NCBI GenBank assembly: GCA_024401185.1
Contig: JAKSLO010000007.1
Coordinates: 1 to 47,547, forward strand
DNA: 47,547 bases
Source of the DNA: Bacteroidaceae bacterium
GTDB lineage: Bacteria; Bacteroidota; Bacteroidia; Bacteroidales; Bacteroidaceae
Reading direction: 5' to 3'
Below the pieces are notes generated by a model. That model saw nothing but the letters and a program-made list of their open reading frames with translations. It did no database searches and was not told the DNA's origin. Below are positions 35,364 to 44,531 of this stretch, one piece after another. Numbering within the stretch: the first letter of the stretch is position 1; every line of letters starts with the position of its first letter. Position numbers and translations under genes: made by a program.

Positions 35364-36629
35364 TTAGCCTATTCGTTCCATAAGTTCAAGGCACATGCGT
35401 GAGTTATGGTAGGGACATTTCCAAAATCCCGCATGGTCATCCTTTTTGTTGATATTACGCTCTGCATCGCGACTCCAGAACCATTCTCCGAGTTCATTGT
35501 CAATGAGGTTTTCCTTGATGTAGTTCCAGCAGTTGATGGCTTTTTTTAGGGCAGCCTCATCATAGAAATACTGATAGATATTAAAGAAACCTACCACAGT
35601 CTCGGCTTGTACCCACCAATGGCGGTCGGCATCAACATGTCCGTTGTCAAGATTGGCCTCGTGGGTCATACTGCCATCAGCATTTAATCCCTTTTCGCTG
35701 GCCTTGGCAACAAGCTGTACAATAGGCTCAACCTGAGCCAGAACGTCCTTATCGTCAAGCACCAAGGCTGCCTCGTGCAGCAACCAGGAGCACTCTATGT
35801 CATGCCCGTAGCTCTCCAGCCAGCCAGCACCACGCGTCCAGTCCATTTCAAAGAAAAGGTCAAGATGATGGGTGTCTGGGTTGAGTATCTTATGACAAAA
35901 GATGTCAATGAGATTGCGGAGAGCACGTTCCAGTTTTGAATACACTTCAGAAGAAACCAACCATCTTGTTTCATCCTTTGCAGCAAGTTCCTTGAGGCAA
36001 CGGTAGAGGTTGGTGTAAGGTTCAATGATATGCAGATGCGTGTTCTGTGACTTAGGGTAATTGGCATCAAGGTCAGAGAGTCGCATGTCGGCCATCTCAT
36101 TCCACTCACGTGTGCAAGCCTCGATGTAGCCATTATGTACCTCATCAAAACTATGCTCCTCAATACTTTCGTAGAGTGCTACGGCAGTACGGAGCGCTAT
36201 CTGCATGGTATTTGACTGTTTCGCATCAAAGTGCTCGCTGATCGCCCTGACATATTCTGTAAGGCCATAGATGCAGAAGCCGATGGCATAGAACTGCTTC
36301 TTGGTGTCAACAGGCTGTCCAAGACAGTCGAGTTCCCAGAAAGCACCACCATATAGGGGGTCTATAAAATGCTCCAGGATATAGTCCTTGGCACGAGTGG
36401 CAGCAGCAAGATACTCCGAACGACCCGTGACACGATAGGCAGCAGAGAACGACCACAAGATGCGGGCGTTAAGGATGCAACCCTTGTTGGCATCCTTAAC
36501 GAGTGTACCATCGCCCTTCATCCGCCCGTAGAAGCCACCATTCTCCTCATCCTGAAACTTGAGCCAGAAGGATAGAATGTTATCATGGAGGCACTTCTCT
36601 ACCTCTTGTTTGAGCACAATTGGAGTCAT
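35364..36629 (-). CDS. AGE-family cellobiose/mannobiose 2-epimerase
   Basis: A 421-aa cytoplasmic protein of the N-acylglucosamine-2-epimerase (AGE) family, with an (alpha/alpha)6 barrel. Recognisable segments are NGGFYGRMKGDG, NARILWSFSAAYRV, YGGAFWELD, YGHDIECSWLLHEAA, HWWVQAETVVGFFN and GFWKCPYHNSRMCLE, which carry the expected catalytic histidines. In mannan loci such enzymes convert beta-1,4-mannobiose to mannosylglucose (and epimerise cellobiose). GH130 lies two genes upstream in the same operon, and the two enzymes form the known mannobiose pathway. Last gene of the enzyme operon. Confidence 0.9.
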   Translation of the reverse strand: MTPIVLKQEVEKCLHDNILSFWLKFQDEENGGFYGRMKGDGTLVKDANKGCILNARILWSFSAAYRVTGRSEYLAAATRAKDYILEHFIDPLYGGAFWELDCLGQPVDTKKQFYAIGFCIYGLTEYVRAISEHFDAKQSNTMQIALRTAVALYESIEEHSFDEVHNGYIEACTREWNEMADMRLSDLDANYPKSQNTHLHIIEPYTNLYRCLKELAAKDETRWLVSSEVYSKLERALRNLIDIFCHKILNPDTHHLDLFFEMDWTRGAGWLESYGHDIECSWLLHEAALVLDDKDVLAQVEPIVQLVAKASEKGLNADGSMTHEANLDNGHVDADRHWWVQAETVVGFFNIYQYFYDEAALKKAINCWNYIKENLIDNELGEWFWSRDAERNINKKDDHAGFWKCPYHNSRMCLELMERIG

Positions 36630-36641
36630 AACAACGTATCT

Positions 36642-37997
36642 TTATTTCTTCAAGGGGAACTTGTAAGCCAAGAAGCCCATGATGATGGCAATTACAGCAG
36701 GGAAAATACTGAAGAGCATCCATATCATGGTCTTTACCGAGTCGAGGTCGGTGATGGTAACAATGGTTTCGCCGGTTACCTCGTTCGTCTCAGAAACCAG
36801 ACCTGCCATGCCCAGCAATGCTGCGATGAGCGAACCCGAGATGGCACCACCAAACTTCTGTGCCATGGTACCTGATGAGAAGATGAGACCGGTAGAAGAG
36901 GTTCCGTTCTTCTCTGTGGCATAGTCAGACACATCAGCATACATAGACCACAACAGGGGTGAATAAAGACCTACACCCACCGAGGTGAGCATCACAACGA
37001 CAATCATCAGCCACATGTAAGAACGATCCATCGGTATGAAGAAGAACAGGACTGAGGTTACCAAACAAATGACTGATGCCCAAACGAAGGCCATACGCTT
37101 TGAACCGATCTTCTTGGTAAACCAGGGAGAAACACCTCCGAAAATCATACAGACAATCTCACCAAAGAACATAAAGATGGTGTAGTTGATGATGACACCC
37201 ATTAGGGTGACATCACCTTGATTCTGTCCGTCCAGACAATAAGTCAGCATATAAGCGGCAACAGCATAACGGAAACCATTGAAGAAGTTGGTGCAAATAC
37301 CCATTGAGGTGAGGTACAGCCAAGGTTTGTTCTTAACAAGGTTGGCAAACTGCTTGAACTCAAACTTCTCGGCACGTTTGGGCTTCAATCGTTCCTTGGT
37401 CATCAAACCGCACGCCAAGGTCATTGCGGCAGCCAGGAAACCAAACACGGCGCCAATGACTGCATACTGATGCTGCTCGGTGCCACCAATAGCCTTCTGA
37501 ATATAGGGGAAGGAGAAGAGCATGATAGAACCTACTGCGTATGCACCTACCATGCGATACGCAGAGAACTGGTTCTTCTCGTTATCGTCCTCTGTCATCA
37601 CACCAAGCAGCGAACCGTAAGGCACGTTCACCATGGTATAGACAGCCATCATCAGCAAATAGAGTGAATAAGCATAGATGCGCTTGCCGGTGGGCCCCAG
37701 GTCGGGCGTAAAGAGCAAGAGAGCAAAGATGAGTCCGAAGGGAATGGCACCAAAGATGAGCCACGGACGGTAAGTGCCCCAACGAGACTGTGTGCGGTCG
37801 GCCAAACTACCCATCAAGGGGTCTGTGACCACGTCGAACAGACGTGCAATGAGCATAAGTAAAGCCGTATCAGCAAATGAGAGTCCGAACACGTTGGTAA
37901 AAAACACGGGGAAGGCGATTGACATAATCTTCCAAGTAATGCCACCTGCAGCAGCATCACCCAAGGCATAACCTATCTTTTCTTTTACAGAAGCCAT
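36642..37997 (-). CDS. GPH-family sugar:cation symporter (MFS)
   Basis: A 451-aa inner-membrane carrier with about 12 transmembrane segments. Family marks of the glycoside-pentoside-hexuronide group are KIGYALGDAAAGGITWKIMS at the N-terminus, ARLFDVVTDPLMGSLADRT, and RWGTYRPWLIFGAIPFG. It lies between the GH130 and AGE genes. By context it imports mannobiose, mannosylglucose or cellobiose from the periplasm. It starts 70 nt after GH130 and ends 12 nt before AGE. Confidence 0.92.
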   Translation of the reverse strand: MASVKEKIGYALGDAAAGGITWKIMSIAFPVFFTNVFGLSFADTALLMLIARLFDVVTDPLMGSLADRTQSRWGTYRPWLIFGAIPFGLIFALLLFTPDLGPTGKRIYAYSLYLLMMAVYTMVNVPYGSLLGVMTEDDNEKNQFSAYRMVGAYAVGSIMLFSFPYIQKAIGGTEQHQYAVIGAVFGFLAAAMTLACGLMTKERLKPKRAEKFEFKQFANLVKNKPWLYLTSMGICTNFFNGFRYAVAAYMLTYCLDGQNQGDVTLMGVIINYTIFMFFGEIVCMIFGGVSPWFTKKIGSKRMAFVWASVICLVTSVLFFFIPMDRSYMWLMIVVVMLTSVGVGLYSPLLWSMYADVSDYATEKNGTSSTGLIFSSGTMAQKFGGAISGSLIAALLGMAGLVSETNEVTGETIVTITDLDSVKTMIWMLFSIFPAVIAIIMGFLAYKFPLKK

Positions 37998-38010
37998 GAT
38001 ATAAATTTAA

Positions 38011-38037
38011 AATTAAGAATTAAGAATCAAGAATGAA
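38011..38037. repeat. Short 7-bp-period A/T repeat upstream of the symporter gene
   Basis: The intergenic stretch repeats AATTAAG / AATTAAG / AATCAAG / AATGAA with a 7-bp period. The GH94 gene carries another 7-bp-period repeat inside its coding sequence (42816-42848). Confidence 0.5.
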
Positions 38038-38067
38038 AAATTTAGAAATTAAAAGGATTTACAACCA

Positions 38068-39267
38068 TCAATCGTCAACCGTTTTGTTCTTACGGATGAG
38101 CGCCTTGATGGTCTCTACAGATTTGCCTGAGTAGTAACCATCTTCGGGTGTATTCATACAATAGTCAACAAGGCGGTCTATGGTTGACTCTGCCACATGC
38201 ATACGCGTGTCAGAAGATGCGTAATAGATGAGTACACGTCCGTCTTCATCAGCAATCCATCCATTGGCAAAAGCCACATTCATTACGTCGCCGATGTATT
38301 CATAGCCTTCAGGAACAAGGAAATAGCCACCAGGCTGAGCAATGACCTTTGTGGGGTCCTCAAGTGAGGTCATGTACATGTAGAGCACATAACGCAGACC
38401 TGCTGCGCAACCACGCACACCATGTGCCAGATGAAGCCATCCCTTGGCGGTCTTGATGGGGTGCGGCCCCTCACCGTTCTTCACTTCCATGATGGTATGG
38501 TAACGACGGGCATTGATTATCTTTTCCTCTTTTATCTCTGCACGGGCCATGTCATCCACCAAAGCCCATCCGATTCCGCCACCAGAGCCTGCATCGATGA
38601 AGCCGTCCTGAGGACGGGTGTAAAGCGCATACTTGCCATCCACGAACTCAGGATGCAAGCATACATTACGCTGCTGACATTGAGCCTTCAGGTCGGGCAG
38701 TCGCTCCCATGTCTTGAGGTCCTTGGTACGCGCAATGCCACAGGTAGCTGTAGCAGCCGAGAGGTCGTCGGGCATGCTATCATCGTGGCGTTCTGCACAG
38801 AAAAGGCCGTATATCCAACCATCCTCATGCTGGGTAAGTCGCATATCATACACGTTGGTGGCATCGTCTGTGCCTATGACCTCCCCTTCAGGAGACAGGA
38901 GGGGAGCTTCGGGCATGGTGATAGGCTCTTCCCAAAAGCGGAATTGGTCAATACCGTTAGGACTCTCTGCCACAGCAAAGAACGACTTACGGTCAGCCCC
39001 TTCCACACGTGCCACCAGCAAGTACTTACCATCGAGCTTGATAGCCCCTGAGTTGAATGTAGCGTTCATCATGATACGCTGCATCAAATAGGGATTGGTC
39101 TGCTCGTTGAAGTCATAGCGCCATTCAAGAGGTGTGTGCTCTGCTGTCAGTATAGGGTATTCGTATTTGTCATAAATGCCATTGCCCCACTCCTTCTTTG
39201 GATTGACACGTGTGAGCAACGCTTCATGACGCTCACGCAACGCCTTGACTTTTTCTTTGAAGTCCAT
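38068..39267 (-). CDS. GH130 4-O-beta-D-mannosyl-D-glucose phosphorylase
   Basis: A 399-aa cytoplasmic phosphorylase (no signal peptide) of GH130 subfamily 1 type, the expected length. It would convert mannosylglucose plus phosphate into mannose 1-phosphate and glucose. A five-bladed propeller is indicated by [37 protein letters not shown] (Asp141 is the probable general acid), [38 protein letters not shown] and [18 protein letters not shown]. Together with AGE (35364) it makes the mannobiose phosphorolysis pathway. It begins 5 nt after the GH26 stop. Confidence 0.93.
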   Translation of the reverse strand: MDFKEKVKALRERHEALLTRVNPKKEWGNGIYDKYEYPILTAEHTPLEWRYDFNEQTNPYLMQRIMMNATFNSGAIKLDGKYLLVARVEGADRKSFFAVAESPNGIDQFRFWEEPITMPEAPLLSPEGEVIGTDDATNVYDMRLTQHEDGWIYGLFCAERHDDSMPDDLSAATATCGIARTKDLKTWERLPDLKAQCQQRNVCLHPEFVDGKYALYTRPQDGFIDAGSGGGIGWALVDDMARAEIKEEKIINARRYHTIMEVKNGEGPHPIKTAKGWLHLAHGVRGCAAGLRYVLYMYMTSLEDPTKVIAQPGGYFLVPEGYEYIGDVMNVAFANGWIADEDGRVLIYYASSDTRMHVAESTIDRLVDYCMNTPEDGYYSGKSVETIKALIRKNKTVDD

Positions 39268-39272
39268 ATTGC

Positions 39273-40421
39273 TTATTTTATTTTCTTTATGTCATTTACA
39301 AACAGGAAGTTCTCCTGCTTGGCCCATTGCTTGAAGTCATCGGCCGTCTTGGCATCTTTTGAAGCACCAAAATGCTCATTCTTGTAGTTGCGCCAAGGCA
39401 GGAAGTAACAGATGGGGAACTGCTCAATGATGGGACGGAACACACGCGTCCACCAAGTAGCGTCGGGAGAATTGGCATAGCCGCACTCCGTCATGGCAAT
39501 CAATTTGCCATGCTCTGCAGCAATCTTGGTAATGAGTTTCAAGTCTGCCGTTGTACCTAAGACAAACTCCTTCTCCCCACCCCACTGATAAGCATCCTCT
39601 CCAATAAGGTCAACACGGTCGTCACCAGGGTATCGCTTCATCCATTCTGCCTCAGTCCAAGTACCCTGAAGATTGGGTGAGTAGGACCATACAACATTAT
39701 GGTAGAGACGGGCGTTGATGAAATCCTGCGTCATGTCCCACAACTGATGGAACTGAGCATCAGTACACAATTTCTGTCCCCACCAGAACCAATTGCCGTT
39801 GTTCTCATGAAAAGGACGGAAGATGAAGGGCACTGGATTGCCTTGTTCATCCTTGAGGCTCTGCATGAACTCTGTCACGCGATACAGCCAAAGCAGGTAT
39901 TTCTCGTATTGGCTGCCTCCCGGCAAAATGCTCTGCACCGTAGTACGAGGGTCGATGAGTTGCTTGGTCAGCACGTTCTTGCCCACCTTGTCCAATGCCT
40001 TCACAGCCTCATCATAGGCCTTGATGTCGTTCTCTATCCAGGCTGTCGTGCCCAGCAATGGGTTTCGGGGATGCCATGAGATAGTGACAATGCCACCACG
40101 CTTGTGCTGAGCCACAATCTCTTCGCGAATGCGACTGAAAGGTACGGAGTCAAGGTTCTTGGCATCGCCCACCTCAATGCCGCCCAGGTCAAAGCCCATT
40201 ACACCAGGGTAGTCACCAACCAATTCCTTGGTGTCGGAACGATTATTGTCCCAATCCCAGGTGATGCCATAGAACGGATCATCCTGATGACCGTACATAT
40301 AGCCTTGTTTCTGTATCTTGGCCAATCGGTCAATAAGCAACCTGGCTGGAGACTTGGCAGCTGCGTAGATGCCAGTAAAACCCACAAATGCCCATAGCAC
40401 TAAAGCGAATAGTCGTTTCAT
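39273..40421 (-). CDS. GH26 beta-mannanase/mannobiohydrolase
   Basis: A 382-aa secreted enzyme. I chose the ATG at 40421, which gives a clean signal peptide ([20 protein letters not shown]) and lies 7 nt after the GH5 stop; a further 17 codons to 40472 would overlap the GH5 gene. GH26 marks are GHQDDPFYG (44-52), [10 protein letters not shown], the acid/base Glu206 in [24 protein letters not shown] and the nucleophile Glu312 in AMTECGY. It should cleave beta-1,4-mannosidic bonds in periplasm or at the surface, and could release mannobiose as in Bacteroides homologues. No lipobox is evident. Confidence 0.93.
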   Translation of the reverse strand: MKRLFALVLWAFVGFTGIYAAAKSPARLLIDRLAKIQKQGYMYGHQDDPFYGITWDWDNNRSDTKELVGDYPGVMGFDLGGIEVGDAKNLDSVPFSRIREEIVAQHKRGGIVTISWHPRNPLLGTTAWIENDIKAYDEAVKALDKVGKNVLTKQLIDPRTTVQSILPGGSQYEKYLLWLYRVTEFMQSLKDEQGNPVPFIFRPFHENNGNWFWWGQKLCTDAQFHQLWDMTQDFINARLYHNVVWSYSPNLQGTWTEAEWMKRYPGDDRVDLIGEDAYQWGGEKEFVLGTTADLKLITKIAAEHGKLIAMTECGYANSPDATWWTRVFRPIIEQFPICYFLPWRNYKNEHFGASKDAKTADDFKQWAKQENFLFVNDIKKIK

Positions 40422-40428
40422 CTGTCTG

Positions 40429-41973
40429 TTATTTGGCGTTATCATATATGCTCTGCAACGTGTAATCAGCATCTGTACTGGTGCCAGCGTTAATCATCAT
40501 CTTGACAAGAGACTCATTATGGCACGTTCCATCATTGTGATTGAAGAAGTAGAACCTCTCTCCACTGCCATTATTGTTATTGTCCCAGAGCATTACAGGA
40601 ATGCCGTGCAGATAGGCACAACGGGTGAAATACTCCAGATAGTACTGGCGGTATTTCTCATCGGCCGACGACTTGCGTGTAACCACACCATACTCGCCCA
40701 TGTAGCAGGGAATGCCATTGTCAACATAATGAGCTTTAAGCTTGTCGAAGAGGTCACGAATCTGGTTCTCGTCACTATCATTTCCCTTATACTTGTGACC
40801 CCATTTCTGCACGCTTCCTTCTGTACAGAAGTTAAAAGGATCGTAGCAATGCACAGCCACCATAATGCGACTGTCGTTATTGGGGATTGTAACCTTGCCC
40901 ATTGTGAACGAGGGACTAGCACAGAAACCGGGTATGCCTATCCAACGAGTGGCATTATTGCCACCAGTAGCACGTATGGCATCCACACAGACCTTGTTCC
41001 ACTCGTTCATCATCTTATAGACGGGAGAATAGTTGTAACCTGGATTCCATCCCCAGGATTCATCGTGCACCTCGTTCATCGTCTCGAAGATGAGATGCTC
41101 GTCGTAGTCCTTGAAATGCTCGGCTATCTGTGTCCACGTCTTGTTCAGACGGTCTTCGATGGTGGCATTCAGGCTTGCGTTGGTCACAGCGCTGATAATG
41201 TCCTGCCAATACTCATCATGGTGGGTATTGAGCACCACATACTGTCCGGCAGCCAAAGCCCATTTCACATTCTTTTCAACTTCTTCCATATAATTCGCGT
41301 CAATGGTGTACTTGCCATCATTAACCTGCCATACGCCCCATGTCACAGGAATGCGGATGGTCTTCACACCCATCTTAGCAAGATTCTTGTAGAGTGTCTC
41401 TGTGGGTTTGGCTCCATCCCAGAATCCCCACTGAGGCTTCTGGAAGTCAATGGGTTTGCCATTGGCATCGCTGTTGGCTCCGGTATCAAAGTGGTTACCA
41501 AGATTCCATCCCCACCCCATAGCACGTGCCATACGTTTAGCCGCATTGGGTTCATCACTGGGGTCTGGCTCTTCGGCACGCTTCCTGGTGGTGAAGTTGA
41601 GCACGAAAGCGGGGGCAGATACCTTGGCATCTGTCTTGGCCACAATAGCACCTTCGGGGATGCTCAGCGTGTACTTCTTCCCGGGTTCGAGAGTGAGGGG
41701 TATCTCCACCTCCATAGCCGAACTTGTACCTGCCCTTGCCACCACTTTCTCATTGTTCAGCGTGATGTTGGCAGAAGAACGTACATTGACGGGTGCACTA
41801 TAGCTAAGCGTGAGCAAGTCCGTGTAAAACGCATTCACCTCGGCATCCTGCTCGATGGAGGTAGAGCGCAACTTAACTTCCACCTTGGGCACAAAAGTAT
41901 TTTCATCATCTCCGCATGCCCATAGCGTAAAGAGACAGAGAGCTGCGAAAAGAGTCGAAAGAATTTTTTTCAT
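40429..41973 (-). CDS. GH5 endo-glycanase lipoprotein (GH5_4-like)
   Basis: A 514-aa lipoprotein (signal peptide ending in TLWAC, Cys20). Residues ~30-130 form an Ig-like domain (VEVKLRSTSIEQDAEVNAFY onward). A GH5 domain follows from ~145: GWGWNLGNHFDT, TIRIPVTWGVW, VVLNTHHDEYW, the acid/base Glu301 in FETMNEVHDE, VAVHCYDPF and the nucleophile Glu427 in YMGEYGV. The GWNLGN/VLNxHHD/IFETMNE pattern fits subfamily 4-type endoglucanases, which can accept glucomannan or xyloglucan. In this locus it would cut glucose-containing stretches of glucomannan. Subfamily assignment is an inference. Confidence 0.88.
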   Translation of the reverse strand: MKKILSTLFAALCLFTLWACGDDENTFVPKVEVKLRSTSIEQDAEVNAFYTDLLTLSYSAPVNVRSSANITLNNEKVVARAGTSSAMEVEIPLTLEPGKKYTLSIPEGAIVAKTDAKVSAPAFVLNFTTRKRAEEPDPSDEPNAAKRMARAMGWGWNLGNHFDTGANSDANGKPIDFQKPQWGFWDGAKPTETLYKNLAKMGVKTIRIPVTWGVWQVNDGKYTIDANYMEEVEKNVKWALAAGQYVVLNTHHDEYWQDIISAVTNASLNATIEDRLNKTWTQIAEHFKDYDEHLIFETMNEVHDESWGWNPGYNYSPVYKMMNEWNKVCVDAIRATGGNNATRWIGIPGFCASPSFTMGKVTIPNNDSRIMVAVHCYDPFNFCTEGSVQKWGHKYKGNDSDENQIRDLFDKLKAHYVDNGIPCYMGEYGVVTRKSSADEKYRQYYLEYFTRCAYLHGIPVMLWDNNNNGSGERFYFFNHNDGTCHNESLVKMMINAGTSTDADYTLQSIYDNAK

Positions 41974-41986
41974 TATATTCTACGTA

Positions 41987-44509
41987 TTACAAGATAACCT
42001 CTACTACATGCTTACCGGGGGCATGCTTCACGACATTGCCTTCCACCTTGACGCCATCCACCACGAGACTGCTAACGCCAGCCTGCTTGCCATTGGGGTT
42101 CTTTACGGTGATTTCGTACTCTGCATCGCGGAGAATACGCTTTACACTATAACCCTTCATGTCAGAAGGCAGACAGGGGTCGATGAGCAGACCATCGTAA
42201 GTAGGCTTGATGCCCAGCAGATACTGGCTTACGGTCAGCCACATCCAGGCAGCCGTACCTGTCAGCCATGAGTTCTTGCCCTCACCTGGCTTGGCGGCAT
42301 CCTTACCAGCCACCATCTGACAGTTCACATAGGGCTCTACCTTATGCAAAGACTGGTCCTTGATGTACATGGGCGAAATCTTGCGGAACAACTCCCAGGC
42401 ATCATTGCCTCTATGGGCTACGGTTTCGCCAATAATCACCCAGGGATTGTTATGGCAGAAGATACCGGCGTTCTCCTTGTAGCCCGCAGGGTAAGAGCTT
42501 ATCTCACCCATCTCTACATGGTAACGTGTATAGGCAGGATTGTTCAACACCATGCCATGTTCGCAATCCAGGTATTTCTTACAAGAGTCGATGGCCTTAT
42601 CTACCATCCCCTCTTCCTGACCAATACCGGCCATGGTGCACCAGCCCTGGCTTTCGATGAAGATCTTACCCTCTTCGCACTCATTCGAGCCAATCTTGTT
42701 GCCATAGAAGTCATAGGCACGCAGATACCATTCGCCATCCCAACCGTGCTTCTTCACAGCCTCAACCATCGAATCGACACACTTCTGGGCACGCTCAGCC
42801 TCTGCCTTGAAGTCAAATTGTGAATTGTGAATTGTGAATTGTGAATTGCTAAGCTGCTTACACAACTCAATGTAATCCTTACCTGTCACTACGAACAGTC
42901 CGGCAATCATCAGCGACTCTGCCTTTGAGCCTACACTATTGTTTTCTGTGGTCTGGAACGATTCATTGGGGTCCCATGAGAAACAGTTCAGGTTGAGACA
43001 GTCGTTCCAGTCGGCACGACCGATAAGGGGCAACATGTGAGGACCGAGGTTCTCTACTACATGATTGAATGAGATGCGCAAGTGTTCAAAGAGCGAAACC
43101 TCCGAACCAGGTACGTTGTCGAAGGGTACTGGCTCGTCGAGGATAGAGAAGTCGCCTGTCTCCTTGATATAAGCCACCGTACCGAAGATGAGCCAGCAAG
43201 GGTCGTCGTTGAAACCACCACCGATGTCGTTATTGCCATGCTTCGTGAGAGGCTGGTACTGATGGTAGCAACCTCCGTCGGGGAACTGTGTCGAGGCAAT
43301 GTCGATGATACGTTCGCGGGCACGACTGGGTATCTGATGTACAAAACCAACGAGGTCTTGATTTGAGTCACGGAATCCCATGCCACGACCAATGCCACTC
43401 TCGAAGAACGAGGCAGAACGTGAGAAGTTGAACGTAATCATGCACTGGTACTGATTCCAGATATTGACCATACGGTTCAGACGTTCGTCATCACTCTTCA
43501 CCATATACTTGTCAAGCAGCTTGTCCCACATCTCATGCAACTCGTCGAAGGCCTTGTCCACAGCCTCTACCGTACTGAAACGCTGGATTGTCTCAAGTGC
43601 CTTCTTCTTGTTGACAAAGGTTACGTCGCTGGCCTGCGAAGAGATAAGCGTACCATTCTTCTTGCGTTCGATGTCTTCCTGCGAGAACTTCTCGTCCTGT
43701 GCGTTCTCAACGTAGCCCAGTACGAAGATAAAGTCCTTAGCCTCACCGGGCTGCAGTTCCACCTCGATATAGTGTGATGCCACAGGGCTCCATCCGTGAG
43801 CCAAGCTGTTGGAAGGCTTGCCTGCCATGACACACTGAGGATTGGCAAACTCGTTATAGAGACCTATGAACGACTCACGGTCGGTATCGTAACCCTGTAC
43901 GGGAACATTCACCGAATAGTAGGCATAGTGATTGCGACGCTCCTTATATTCGGTCTTGTGATAGATGACAGAACCGTCAATCTCTACCTCACCCGTTGAC
44001 CAGTTGCGCTGGAAGTTCTCCATATCGGTGGCAGCATTCCACAGACACCATTCAGCAAACGAGAAGAGCTTGATGCTCTTTACCTTATCGGTAGTGTTGC
44101 GGAGCGTTACTTTCTGCACCTCTGCCCATGTTTTCAAAGGAACGAAGAAAAGCACGGATGCCTCAATGCCATCCTTGGCACCGGTGATGCGGGTATAGTT
44201 CATGCCATGACGGCACTCATAGGAGTCAAGGGGTGTCTTGCAAGGCTTCCAACCTGGGTTCCATACCGTCCCATTGTCGTTGATATAGAAGTAGCGACCG
44301 CCATTGTCCATGGGAACACCATTGTAGCGGTAACGTGTAATACGACGGAACTTGGCATCCTTGTAGAAGTCGTAACCTCCTGCCGTGTTGCTGATTAGTC
44401 CGAAGAAATCTTCGTTGCCCAGATAATTGATCCAGGGGAATGGGGTTGCGGGATTGGTAATGACGTATTCGCGATTGGCATCGTCATAGTGGCCGAATTC
44501 TTGATTCAT
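41987..44509 (-). CDS. GH94 cellobiose phosphorylase-like enzyme
   Basis: An 840-aa cytoplasmic protein of GH94. N-terminal part: [19 protein letters not shown] and PWINYLGN. Catalytic (alpha/alpha)6 domain: [51 protein letters not shown], and [12 protein letters not shown] (residues 498-507), whose DWND supplies the general acid. C-terminus: [20 protein letters not shown]. It should phosphorolyse cellobiose (or a related glucosyl disaccharide) to glucose 1-phosphate. This supports a glucomannan substrate. Residues 554-565 ([12 protein letters not shown]) are encoded by a 7-bp tandem repeat and look inserted between LCKQL and DFKAEAE. Confidence 0.93.
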   Translation of the reverse strand: MNQEFGHYDDANREYVITNPATPFPWINYLGNEDFFGLISNTAGGYDFYKDAKFRRITRYRYNGVPMDNGGRYFYINDNGTVWNPGWKPCKTPLDSYECRHGMNYTRITGAKDGIEASVLFFVPLKTWAEVQKVTLRNTTDKVKSIKLFSFAEWCLWNAATDMENFQRNWSTGEVEIDGSVIYHKTEYKERRNHYAYYSVNVPVQGYDTDRESFIGLYNEFANPQCVMAGKPSNSLAHGWSPVASHYIEVELQPGEAKDFIFVLGYVENAQDEKFSQEDIERKKNGTLISSQASDVTFVNKKKALETIQRFSTVEAVDKAFDELHEMWDKLLDKYMVKSDDERLNRMVNIWNQYQCMITFNFSRSASFFESGIGRGMGFRDSNQDLVGFVHQIPSRARERIIDIASTQFPDGGCYHQYQPLTKHGNNDIGGGFNDDPCWLIFGTVAYIKETGDFSILDEPVPFDNVPGSEVSLFEHLRISFNHVVENLGPHMLPLIGRADWNDCLNLNCFSWDPNESFQTTENNSVGSKAESLMIAGLFVVTGKDYIELCKQLSNSQFTIHNSQFDFKAEAERAQKCVDSMVEAVKKHGWDGEWYLRAYDFYGNKIGSNECEEGKIFIESQGWCTMAGIGQEEGMVDKAIDSCKKYLDCEHGMVLNNPAYTRYHVEMGEISSYPAGYKENAGIFCHNNPWVIIGETVAHRGNDAWELFRKISPMYIKDQSLHKVEPYVNCQMVAGKDAAKPGEGKNSWLTGTAAWMWLTVSQYLLGIKPTYDGLLIDPCLPSDMKGYSVKRILRDAEYEITVKNPNGKQAGVSSLVVDGVKVEGNVVKHAPGKHVVEVIL
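42816..42848. repeat. 7-bp tandem repeat inside the GH94 coding sequence
   Basis: AATTGTG is repeated 4.7 times (33 bp). Because 7 is not a multiple of 3, the repeat is read in all three frames in turn and gives [12 protein letters not shown]. Loss or gain of one unit would shift the frame at residue ~555 of 840. Confidence 0.9.
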
Positions 44510-44531
44510 TGCTATATATTTTTAGTTGTTA

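Noticed and set aside
40422..40472. An upstream start for the GH26 gene.
   Set aside because: It would overlap the GH5 gene and put 17 polar residues ahead of a clean signal peptide that begins at 40421.
40369..41925. A 518-codon open frame on the plus strand.
   Set aside because: It is antisense to the GH5 gene, which has a signal peptide and catalytic motifs on the minus strand. The plus-strand translation is rich in His, Ile and Val and shows no domain.
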